Part shown: positions 7,472 through 13,760 of the stretch, in pieces
Layout: every line of letters starts with the position of its first letter
Position numbering within the stretch: the stretch's first letter is position 1
Source of the DNA: Nitrospinota bacterium
Lineage (GTDB): Bacteria > UBA8248
Reading direction: 5' to 3'
DNA: 21,457 nucleotides
Assembly: GCA_003506735.1 (NCBI GenBank)
Contig: DNYS01000070.1
Span: 2,996 to 24,452 of the forward strand
Made by a program: the position numbers and the translations under genes
The notes under the pieces: generated by a model
Seen by the model: the letters and a program-made list of their open reading frames with translations, nothing else
Database searches by the model: none
What the model was told of the DNA's origin: nothing

Positions 7472-8227
7472 CTAAAAGCCGTGGATGGTGGAGCTGTCTT
7501 GCGGCTCGTAGCCCACAAGCTCCTTCGCGCTCTGCCAGTCCCGGTAGCCCGTTGGGTTGTCCGAAACGGCGTACAGGACTTCAAATCGGATATCGTCCGG
7601 CGCATCCACGCACTTCTCAATCATCTGCACAATATCTCGATGACTGCACCACACCGCCGCGGCGCGCACGCTGGCGGGTACGTCATCCACTTCCACTTTG
7701 CCGACCCGAACGCAGATGATCGACATGCCATGCGCCTCCACGAAGTACGCGGCCAGCGCTTCTCCGCCCAGTTTTGTGGCGGTGTAGACGCTGGTTGGGC
7801 GAACCTTCGTGGTCACCGTGATCAGCTCCACTGGCTTTGCGGGCCGCACACCCTTCGCGAGTAATGCATACGGCTCATCCCGCTCGTAACCTGCAATTAT
7901 CGCGCCACTGCTTGCCGCGATAATGCGGCGCACCTCCGCTTCGCGTGCAGCCTCGAAGACGTTGTACACGCCAACGATGTTGGCCTGCAGATGCGTCTCG
8001 AACGGCTGGTTGCCACGCGATGCAGACATGTGAATCACCGTATCGACGCCCTCAAACGCTGGCCGAATCGCGTCGAAGTCGGAGATATCGGCAACGGTGG
8101 TGGAAACGCCATCTACCGGTTGCCGGCCGAGCGCTGTCACGTTATTGGACTCCGCCAGATGCCGCCCCGCCAGCCAGCCGATCAACCCGCTCATGCCGGT
8201 TATGAGAATGTTTTTGCCAGCAGTCAA
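7472..8227 (-). CDS. NAD(P)-dependent epimerase/dehydratase (extended SDR), copy 1
   Basis: A 251-residue Rossmann protein. The dinucleotide site is I-T-G-M-S-G-L-I-G at residues 9-17, with V-A-D-I near 45-48 contacting the adenine ring in this fold. The catalytic pair is Y148 and K152 in S-V-Y-T-A-T-K. The chemistry is hydride transfer on a sugar-nucleotide or other hydroxy/keto compound; the substrate is not predictable. The start is TTG 8227 with GGAG seven bases upstream. It is the fourth gene of the minus-strand operon, 27 bases after the DUF6174 gene and 16 bases before the broken GNAT gene. A second, more distant SDR heads the same operon. Confidence 0.85.
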   Translation of the reverse strand: MTAGKNILITGMSGLIGWLAGRHLAESNNVTALGRQPVDGVSTTVADISDFDAIRPAFEGVDTVIHMSASRGNQPFETHLQANIVGVYNVFEAAREAEVRRIIAASSGAIIAGYERDEPYALLAKGVRPAKPVELITVTTKVRPTSVYTATKLGGEALAAYFVEAHGMSIICVRVGKVEVDDVPASVRAAAVWCSHRDIVQMIEKCVDAPDDIRFEVLYAVSDNPTGYRDWQSAKELVGYEPQDSSTIHGF

Positions 8228-8254
8228 ATATTTAGCTCCGTCATTTCTTGATCG

Positions 8255-8518
8255 TCACTTGCGAACGAATTCTGTCACGGTGAATGCCATCTCCTCGTCG
8301 GCAATATTGGCGGCGTAGTCGATATACACGTCTTCCGGGAATCCGAGTTCCGTGCTGAATGAAACTGTTATCTTCACGGCGTTGCGCTCATCGGCTTCGG
8401 TCAGCACATCGAATAGTGCGGGGATGGTTGGGTACGTGGTCGTATCTGGCGCATCGAGGTGAGTTTCAGAGTCCTGATATGCCACGCTCCGCACTGCCCC
8501 GTTGCGAACCTCAATCAA
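8255..8518 (-). CDS. C-terminal part of the frameshifted DUF6174 lipoprotein
   Basis: An 87-codon frame opening at TTG 8518 with I-E-V-R-N-G-A-V and ending T-E-F-V-R-K. It has no export signal of its own and is meaningful only as the continuation of the preceding frame. Confidence 0.55.
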   Translation of the reverse strand: MIEVRNGAVRSVAYQDSETHLDAPDTTTYPTIPALFDVLTEADERNAVKITVSFSTELGFPEDVYIDYAANIADEEMAFTVTEFVRK

Positions 8519-8769
8519 TACTGGTGTGGTGAAGGGAGGGGGCAGAAACAGATGCGTTGATAGATAAAGTCATAGTCGTCGATGGCTGCTGCATTCCACC
8601 GCGCTTGATTATCGATCACGTCCTGAGACCCCGATGAAACCGGTGGGGAAGTGGGTTCAAGCGCCTCTTCGCTGCCACAAGCGACCATCAGCAAGCCGAA
8701 CAGGCAGATCATCATCAGGGCAGACCGAAATCGTACTTGCGTCATGGCTGGAAGGTTATCGAATCCCAT
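8515..8769 (-). CDS. N-terminal part of the frameshifted DUF6174 lipoprotein
   Basis: An 84-codon frame from ATG 8767-8769 with a signal peptide and lipobox ending V-A-C-G-S. The last seven or so residues before the stop are out of frame. A second ATG at residue 9 would leave a shorter and more typical signal peptide. Confidence 0.55.
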   Translation of the reverse strand: MGFDNLPAMTQVRFRSALMMICLFGLLMVACGSEEALEPTSPPVSSGSQDVIDNQARWNAAAIDDYDFIYQRICFCPLPSPHQY

Positions 8770-8783
8770 GCCTCAAAACATCG

Positions 8784-9716
8784 CTAGCCCGAGAATACGA
8801 ACAGGCGAACTTCATCAAACTCACATTTTGAGTTGACCTGCGATAGCCCGAGGGTGAGTAGCAACGGATTTTCTATCTCACTGTTGATGAGCGCCTGCAA
8901 ACCAAGAAATGCGTTCTGGCAGACGGTGACCTCTGGCACCGAGGTCGGCGCAATGTAATTTTGAATCGACCTCGAGCTACTATCCAGGCAGAACGAGGCA
9001 ATCCCAACCTGGTACTCAAGCGATCTGATATCCGTCGCTTTTCTGACCAGCCGAATTGTTGATTGACCCGCCCGTTCTGCCACACAGTCTGGATCGCTGT
9101 GAGCGAAGAATGAGGGAAGCGTTCCGAGCGGATCCGTGGCTGGCGGGACGGTGGTTGGGGCGATATCCACCACCATCTGATCGGACTCAGGCGAAGGCTC
9201 CACAGCGAGTGGATCAAACTCAATAATCCCACACTCTATGAAGGCGCGGCCGAGTGCTTGTGTCTCTTCCGGCGAGAGATTCTGCAGCGTCTCAACTTCG
9301 CCTCGCTCAATCAGACAATCAATCTGTTCGACGCTGAATTCGGGCGCCTCACCAGGTACGATGCTGCTGCCGGTGCACACCTGGAGCAAGCGCAGCGTCT
9401 GCAAGCTGAGCGCCGATGTGCCATCTAGAGCACTCGATATGGCGCTGACGTTGCCGCCAAGTTCCGTTTGTAGACAGACCAGCTCGTTAATGCTGAATAG
9501 TTCAGCGACGGGATCGACGGTTGGAGCTACAGTGACGGATGTTTGGGTGGGAATCACCTGAGGTGCGGTGTCCACAACCAGGGGAGCTACGAGCTCTGTC
9601 AGTTCGGGCGTTGGTGTTACGCCAATGGCCTCATCTGAATCACCGACGCCACAGGCCACCGCGACGACCAGTAGAGGCAACGCGATCGCACTCACGCCAA
9701 TTCTCCGATGCTGCAT
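8784..9716 (-). CDS. lipoprotein with four Cys-pair helical repeats, function unknown
   Basis: A 310-residue exported protein. The start has MQHRR, a hydrophobic segment and lipobox A-V-A-C-G (Cys 22). Two Thr/Pro/Val-rich linkers separate the folded parts. The mature part holds eight cysteines in four pairs, spaced C-x32-C, C-x27-C, C-x31-C and C-x31-C. Each pair encloses a Leu-rich, apparently helical segment; the second reads C-L-I-E-R-G-E-V-E-T-L and ends A-F-I-E-C. This suggests four disulfide-closed helical hairpins. I do not recognise the family. The ATG at 9716 is preferred for its compact signal peptide. An in-frame TTG at 9731 overlaps the stop of the upstream epimerase and would imply translational coupling. 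Confidence 0.75.
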   Translation of the reverse strand: MQHRRIGVSAIALPLLVVAVACGVGDSDEAIGVTPTPELTELVAPLVVDTAPQVIPTQTSVTVAPTVDPVAELFSINELVCLQTELGGNVSAISSALDGTSALSLQTLRLLQVCTGSSIVPGEAPEFSVEQIDCLIERGEVETLQNLSPEETQALGRAFIECGIIEFDPLAVEPSPESDQMVVDIAPTTVPPATDPLGTLPSFFAHSDPDCVAERAGQSTIRLVRKATDIRSLEYQVGIASFCLDSSSRSIQNYIAPTSVPEVTVCQNAFLGLQALINSEIENPLLLTLGLSQVNSKCEFDEVRLFVFSG

Positions 9717-9727
9717 CACGAAATGGA

Positions 9728-10564
9728 TCAACTAATCTGATCCATCCATGGGTAAGCGGGAGCGTACCCAAGCAGTCGCCTGGCCTTTGTGATTCCCAGC
9801 AGCGTGGCACGCACGTGCGGCAACTCGCGGAGTTCAGCCCCCGGAAACGCTTTGGCAATGATCTTGGCGCTGGGCCGTTTCATGACAGTATCGTCAGCAG
9901 CGATGATGAACGACTCTGCGCCAGAGAGATCAGCTTCCAATCCAAGCCGACAACTCTGCACCACGTCGCGCGCATCCACGTACCCGAAGAGGTTCCACTT
10001 GCGCAGAGACACATCGTCTTGCCAATCGGCGAATCTGGAATAGTCGTGCGGTTCCATGATGTTTGAGAATCGGAGGCCTACGAGGGTCGTGCCATTCCAG
10101 CGGTGGAACTGGCGCGCCATCTCCTCAGAGAGCACTTTGGATAGCGCGTAGCTGCTCTCAGGGAATAACGTGTGCGACTCATCGATAGGCGCATACAGTG
10201 GCGGCTGGCGCTCGAATGGAAGTCCCAGCGTCGTTTCGCTGGATGCCCAGACGACCCGGGGAATGCCAAGCGTGGCGGCCGCCCTGAATACGTTATAAGT
10301 GGACGTGATATTGATCTGAAACGTGACTTCCGGCGGGCGTAAACCTGGTGCCGGAATCGCGGCGAAGTGAACGATGGCATCTGCACCCTCGAACGCGCTG
10401 ATCGTCTGGCCAAGGTCCGTGACGTCTGCGTTAAGGAACTGCGCGTCATCACGCGGATGTGCTGATAAATCGACGTTCAGAACCTCGTACCCGGAGGCCA
10501 CAAGGTCATCGACAACTGCCCTGCCCGCTTTGCCGCTTCCACCCGTAACCACAACTCTGGTCAC
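9728..10564 (-). CDS. NAD(P)-dependent epimerase/dehydratase (extended SDR), copy 2
   Basis: A 278-residue Rossmann protein, first gene of the minus-strand operon. The nucleotide loop is V-T-G-G-S-G-K-A-G-R (6-15), A-D-V-T near 46-49, and the catalytic Y139 and K143 in S-S-Y-A-L-S-K. The substrate region reads L-R-F-S-N-I-M and the C-terminus ends A-Y-P-W-M-D-Q-I-S. It is related in plan, but not closely in sequence, to the copy at 7472-8227. The start is GTG 10564 with a strong GAGGAG site. A perfect 14-base palindrome (10578-10591) sits immediately upstream and could hold a repressor. The substrate is unknown. Confidence 0.87.
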   Translation of the reverse strand: MTRVVVTGGSGKAGRAVVDDLVASGYEVLNVDLSAHPRDDAQFLNADVTDLGQTISAFEGADAIVHFAAIPAPGLRPPEVTFQINITSTYNVFRAAATLGIPRVVWASSETTLGLPFERQPPLYAPIDESHTLFPESSYALSKVLSEEMARQFHRWNGTTLVGLRFSNIMEPHDYSRFADWQDDVSLRKWNLFGYVDARDVVQSCRLGLEADLSGAESFIIAADDTVMKRPSAKIIAKAFPGAELRELPHVRATLLGITKARRLLGYAPAYPWMDQIS

Positions 10565-10577
10565 GCTGCTCTCCTCA

Positions 10578-10591
10578 ATACTGATCAGTAT
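10578..10591. promoter_or_regulatory. perfect 14-base palindrome upstream of the epimerase operon (possible operator)
   Basis: ATACTGATCAGTAT is its own reverse complement. It ends 13 bases before GTG 10564 and just ahead of the GAGGAG site. Its length and form resemble operators of TetR-type dimeric repressors. No regulator gene is in the window. About one 14-base palindrome is expected by chance in this much DNA, so only its position argues for function. Confidence 0.35.
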
Positions 10592-10699
10592 GGAGACTCA
10601 GGTTAGCGATCTGGCGGAATAGATGCCAGAAGCGACCGTGGGAATTGCAATCCTGCGCCAGCCGCTAGAAAGCCACGCTCCGCCACCGCAGGAATTGCC

Positions 10700-11650
10700 C
10701 TAGCCTAGCATCAAATCCCCGATGTCATCTCGGATCACCGTTTCCGGTTTGAAGACTGCCCAGGCGAACCAGAAGTGGTTGGCGTGGAGGATGGGTATAA
10801 GCCGTTGGCCAGCCAGTGGACCGGCTACTCCTTCGCCGCTGCTGTTCCATGTGGAGTTGGTCTGTTGATCGATGAACAGGCTATCCTCGGACTCGAATGT
10901 GAGCGTCCGATCACCGATGTTTCGGTTGAACACGGTGGTAGCGCCAGCGATGCGTTCCGATGAGCCAGGCTGGAAGCCGCTGAAGACGTCCGCATCAAAC
11001 ATGGCCACGATATCGAGGGCACCAATGCTGTCGTTCAGAACCAATTCCGCCTGGAGCAGGTCGAAGGGGTAGGCAACGGACTCGCCGTCGGATTCGATTG
11101 TCAGTACGCGCGCCGTTGCCGGTAGTCTGCCGTCGGTCTCGCCCTCGAACAGCAGCGGTGGGGTGTCTATATCGTCATATCCATCGTACGGGCTGATGTC
11201 GTAGGTACTGGGATTGCCGGGGCGGTCAAGGACAAGGCCGTCGGGATGCTGTGTGGCGAACGACTCCCATGCGACTATCGCGGCAGGAATGAAGTGGAGT
11301 TGGTATCCGGTGAGCTCACCAACCACCGCCTCCCCGGTGATCTGTTGCCACCACGTCTCGGTCTGCCGGTCCCACATGACGAGGTCAGAGTTGCGGACGG
11401 TGCCGCTTGTTCCAAACGTAAGTTCCCGGTCGGCAACCCGGCGGTCGAACGCTATCGCGGTGTTGCAGAATGGACAGAAGGTGACTGTTATGGGTGCGCC
11501 GCCAACCAGATCGTTCACGATCTCGTGCTGCATCATGATGGCCAATTGGTAGGCCCGAGCGTCGCCGTTGATCTCAAGCGAGATGACTGACTCACGAGCG
11601 CGCATGTATTCAGGGGGCTCGCTGGCGACGAAGAATTCCGGTGCGTCCAA
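10700..11650 (-). CDS. DUF3179 domain protein, portion downstream of the TGA
   Basis: A 316-codon frame from TTG 11650. It carries almost the whole DUF3179 domain: E-I-V-N-D, then T-V-T-F-C-P-F-C-N-T-A-I-A-F-D-R-R with a C-x-x-C pair, F-G-T-S-G-T-V-R-N-S-D-L-V-M-W, a W-W-Q-Q-I-T-G-E segment and the closing H-F-W-F-A-W. DUF3179 proteins are usually exported and their function is not established. The C-x-x-C pair suggests thiol chemistry or metal binding. From this start alone the product would lack an export signal. Confidence 0.75.
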   Translation of the reverse strand: MDAPEFFVASEPPEYMRARESVISLEINGDARAYQLAIMMQHEIVNDLVGGAPITVTFCPFCNTAIAFDRRVADRELTFGTSGTVRNSDLVMWDRQTETWWQQITGEAVVGELTGYQLHFIPAAIVAWESFATQHPDGLVLDRPGNPSTYDISPYDGYDDIDTPPLLFEGETDGRLPATARVLTIESDGESVAYPFDLLQAELVLNDSIGALDIVAMFDADVFSGFQPGSSERIAGATTVFNRNIGDRTLTFESEDSLFIDQQTNSTWNSSGEGVAGPLAGQRLIPILHANHFWFAWAVFKPETVIRDDIGDLMLG

Positions 11651-11725
11651 CGGTGCGATGCCGTCGCGCGGCAGGATGCTGACGAACTCGGTGAGGTTGA
11701 TTGTGCGTCTGGTGAAATCGGTGCG

Positions 11726-12034
11726 TCAGGAGGAGCCGAGGTTGGGGTCACGGAATATGCCCAGTTTTTCTCGCTCTTCCGGGGACAGCGCAGGGGCCAG
11801 CAGATCTGGTTCTGGTGCTGGCTGCTCTGGGGGTCCGAAATATGGCTCGGCGGTCGCGATGACCAGCGGGATGGGCGTCGCGATTGGAATCGCCGTGAGC
11901 GCAACTGGGGGTACGGCGGTGGTCGCTATAGGCGCGATCGGGGTCGATACGGCGGTTCCGCATGCGATGGCGGCCACGGCTGTGAGCGCCAGGAGTGCGT
12001 GAACGCGCCCCATGCGTGGGAATGTGAAGTTCAT
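11726..12034 (-). CDS. lipoprotein signal and linker of the interrupted DUF3179 gene
   Basis: A 102-codon frame with a hydrophobic signal, lipobox Cys 25, and a low-complexity Ala/Pro/Thr/Ile linker followed by L-S-P-E-E-R-E-K-L-G-I-F-R-D-P-N. It ends at the TGA. Alone it would be a short lipidated peptide. It reads better as the N-terminus of the downstream frame. Confidence 0.6.
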   Translation of the reverse strand: MNFTFPRMGRVHALLALTAVAAIACGTAVSTPIAPIATTAVPPVALTAIPIATPIPLVIATAEPYFGPPEQPAPEPDLLAPALSPEEREKLGIFRDPNLGSS

Positions 12035-12162
12035 CGTAGGTAGTTCGATGCGCCGGAGCGACCACTGGCGCGGGCCACCTGAGCCACGGCAAACATCGGC
12101 ACACTGGCTCGAATCCTTAAGAAATCGCGAAGATCGCGCTGGAAACTTGCGGCATCTGACTG

Positions 12163-12189
12163 ACGAGCCTACTCAGCGTAGGTGCTCGT
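12163..12189 (+). promoter_or_regulatory. bulged hairpin in the leader of the plus-strand DUF3179 gene
   Basis: ACGAG-CCTAC pairs with GTAGG and CTCGT around a TCAGC loop, giving ten pairs interrupted by a two-base TG bulge. It lies 36 bases before ATG 12226 in the 191-base divergent region between the two DUF3179 genes. It could be a leader structure or an operator. There is no direct evidence of function. Confidence 0.3.
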
Positions 12190-12225
12190 AGATACACCAC
12201 AGCGAACCGGGAGGTATTCCAGAAC

Positions 12226-13605
12226 ATGAGTCTTGCGATACGGAAAATGTTGAGCTGGAAGACGCGCACGAATCTCGTCGCGTCACTCTCAATCGTGGGG
12301 CTGATTGCCGTTGCCTGTGGCAGCTCCGATACCACCCCGGTGACTCAACCAACCGCTTCAATTCAGCCGGCGACCGCAACCAGTGAGCCAACAACACTCC
12401 CGCCAACGTCCACGCCTATCCCCGACGAAACGGCCACGCCCGTGCCTGATGTTGGACCGACTGCTGACCCTACGAGCACTCCGACCGCCCTGACACCCCG
12501 GACCGTCGTCGAGCGTTCAGAACTCAACATCGTGGAGAAGAATTTCAGAAATCGCGCAGCGAATTTGGGTTGGGTGACCGACTGGGAACTCCGGACGATC
12601 TCGCTAGACGAACTCGTGATTAGCCTCCGTCGCGACTCGATACGTCCGATAGACGACCCTACATATATTGATGTAGAACAAGCGCTCAAGGAATATGACC
12701 CCAAAGAGCCGTTCATCATCGTTGACCTGAATGACGATGCTCGTGCATTTCCGCTGAGCGTCCTGGTGAATCACGAGATTGTGAACGATGAGATCGGTGG
12801 TATTCCGGTTACCGTGACTTTCTGCCCTCTTTGCAACAGCTCGATAGTTTTCGACCGCAGGGTTGACGGAGTGGTTCACAGATTCGGTACGTCTGGCATG
12901 CTTCGCAACAGCGACCTGGTGATGTGGGATGACACTACTGTGACGCTTTGGCAGCAGCTAACAGGTGAAGGCATCGTGGGCGAGCAGGCGGGCAAAAAGC
13001 TGACCTTCCTGCCGGTTCAAATTGGCACGCTGGAGTCGTTTGCTGCCTCACAACCTGACGGGCAGGTGATGGCCAAGCCGGCCGGGCGTCCATATCTGCG
13101 CTCCTCGTACCAAGGATACGACGATGGTATAAAAGACCCCTTCCTGTTCTTTGGTGAAATTGACCCTCGACTTGGCGCGACTGACCGGGTCGCAGCACTC
13201 GATCTGGGGACCGGACCTGTCGCCTATAGTTTCGATCTGCTGGCTGAAGAGCTGGTGCTCAACGTGGAATCAGGTGGACTGCCCATCGCTATATTCTTTG
13301 ATGACACCACTCAGTCGGCCTTCCGGTCAGCTCTGCCTGGTGCAGGGGCAGCGCCGAACATCTCCGGCTCTGCCACGACGTACCTCCGTGAGGCCGGTGA
13401 AGAGGTGCTCACATTCGTCGATAACGGAGATGGCAGATTCCGTGACGAGCAGACGGGATCCATTTGGGACCGTTTCGGCGAGGCGCTTGAGGGCGAGCTT
13501 GCCGGAACCCAGCTCGACCCCGCAATCCACGGCGATCACTTCTGGTTTGCCTGGGCTCAGTTCCACCCGGACACGAAGTTAATTACCTCGCTCGATCAGA
13601 TCTAG
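12226..13605 (+). CDS. DUF3179 domain-containing lipoprotein (intact paralogue)
   Basis: A 459-residue exported lipoprotein. The signal ends L-I-A-V-A-C-G-S (Cys 31). Residues 36-90 are a Thr/Pro/Ser-rich linker. The DUF3179 domain follows from about 105 with E-I-V-N-D-E-I-G-G, T-F-C-P-L-C-N (cysteines 200 and 203), F-D-R-R-V-D-G, F-G-T-S-G-M-L-R-N-S-D-L-V-M-W, L-W-Q-Q-L-T-G-E-G and a terminal H-G-D-H-F-W-F-A-W. The C-x-x-C pair suggests a redox or metal-binding role on the cell surface; the family function is unknown. The start is ATG 12226, with GGGAGG eleven bases upstream. It is divergent from its broken paralogue, with which it shares the domain along its full length. A hairpin three bases after the stop may be its terminator. 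Confidence 0.87.
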   Translation: MSLAIRKMLSWKTRTNLVASLSIVGLIAVACGSSDTTPVTQPTASIQPATATSEPTTLPPTSTPIPDETATPVPDVGPTADPTSTPTALTPRTVVERSELNIVEKNFRNRAANLGWVTDWELRTISLDELVISLRRDSIRPIDDPTYIDVEQALKEYDPKEPFIIVDLNDDARAFPLSVLVNHEIVNDEIGGIPVTVTFCPLCNSSIVFDRRVDGVVHRFGTSGMLRNSDLVMWDDTTVTLWQQLTGEGIVGEQAGKKLTFLPVQIGTLESFAASQPDGQVMAKPAGRPYLRSSYQGYDDGIKDPFLFFGEIDPRLGATDRVAALDLGTGPVAYSFDLLAEELVLNVESGGLPIAIFFDDTTQSAFRSALPGAGAAPNISGSATTYLREAGEEVLTFVDNGDGRFRDEQTGSIWDRFGEALEGELAGTQLDPAIHGDHFWFAWAQFHPDTKLITSLDQI

Positions 13606-13608
13606 ATA

Positions 13609-13627
13609 GTTCTGGCCCCTCCAGAAC
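13609..13627 (+). terminator. hairpin directly after the DUF3179 gene
   Basis: GTTCTGG and CCAGAAC form a perfect seven-pair stem around CCCCT, three bases after the TAG stop. No T-tract follows (CTTCGC), so it is terminator-like rather than a classic intrinsic terminator. Confidence 0.45.
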
Positions 13628-13760
13628 CTTCGCAGCACCGTCGGCCCGCCCAGCCGACCGCGCTGCGCGTTTGCGCCATCAACGCGGTACGTCGTCTACA
13701 ATCTTCCGGCGCCAGCAGATATCTGGCTCACGCATCCGTCTATGCATCCGGAGACATATC

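Larger units (their letters stand above)
8255..8769 (-). pseudogene. DUF6174-type lipoprotein gene with a one-base frameshift
   Basis: Two abutting frames form one protein if a single G (plus strand) is added to the G5 run at 8538-8542. The upstream frame then reads C-F-C-P-P-P-F-T-T-P-V-L-I-E-V-R-N-G straight into the downstream frame. As given, the first frame runs off into L-P-S-P-H-Q-Y-stop. The restored protein would have a signal with lipobox L-M-V-A-C (Cys about 31), the sequence W-N-A-A-A-I-D-D-Y-D-F before a C-F-C-P motif, and V-Y-I-D-Y-A-A-N-I-A-D-E-E near the end. These are the pattern I associate with DUF6174 proteins, which are secreted and of unknown function. A homopolymer slip is as likely to be a sequencing or assembly error as a mutation. 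Confidence 0.7.
10700..12034 (-). pseudogene. DUF3179 lipoprotein gene interrupted by an in-frame TGA
   Basis: From ATG 12034 the frame gives a lipoprotein signal (A-A-I-A-C-G, Cys 25) and a Pro/Thr-rich linker to F-R-D-P-N-L-G-S-S, then TGA (11726-11728, codon 103). It continues in the same frame with R-T-D-F-T-R-R-T-I-N-L, and on to the end of a full DUF3179 domain. The paralogue at 12226-13605 has N-L-G-W-V-T-D-W-E-L-R-T-I-S-L at the matching place, so a TGG (Trp) to TGA change is the simplest explanation. I found no good hairpin just after this TGA and no Cys at this place in the paralogue, so selenocysteine is not supported here. The divergent intact copy may make this one dispensable. 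Confidence 0.7.

Noticed and set aside
11726..11728. Selenocysteine at the TGA of the DUF3179 gene
   Set aside because: The paralogue shows no Cys at the site (it has N-L-G-W), no SECIS-like hairpin follows, and the domain's own C-x-x-C pair is elsewhere and intact.
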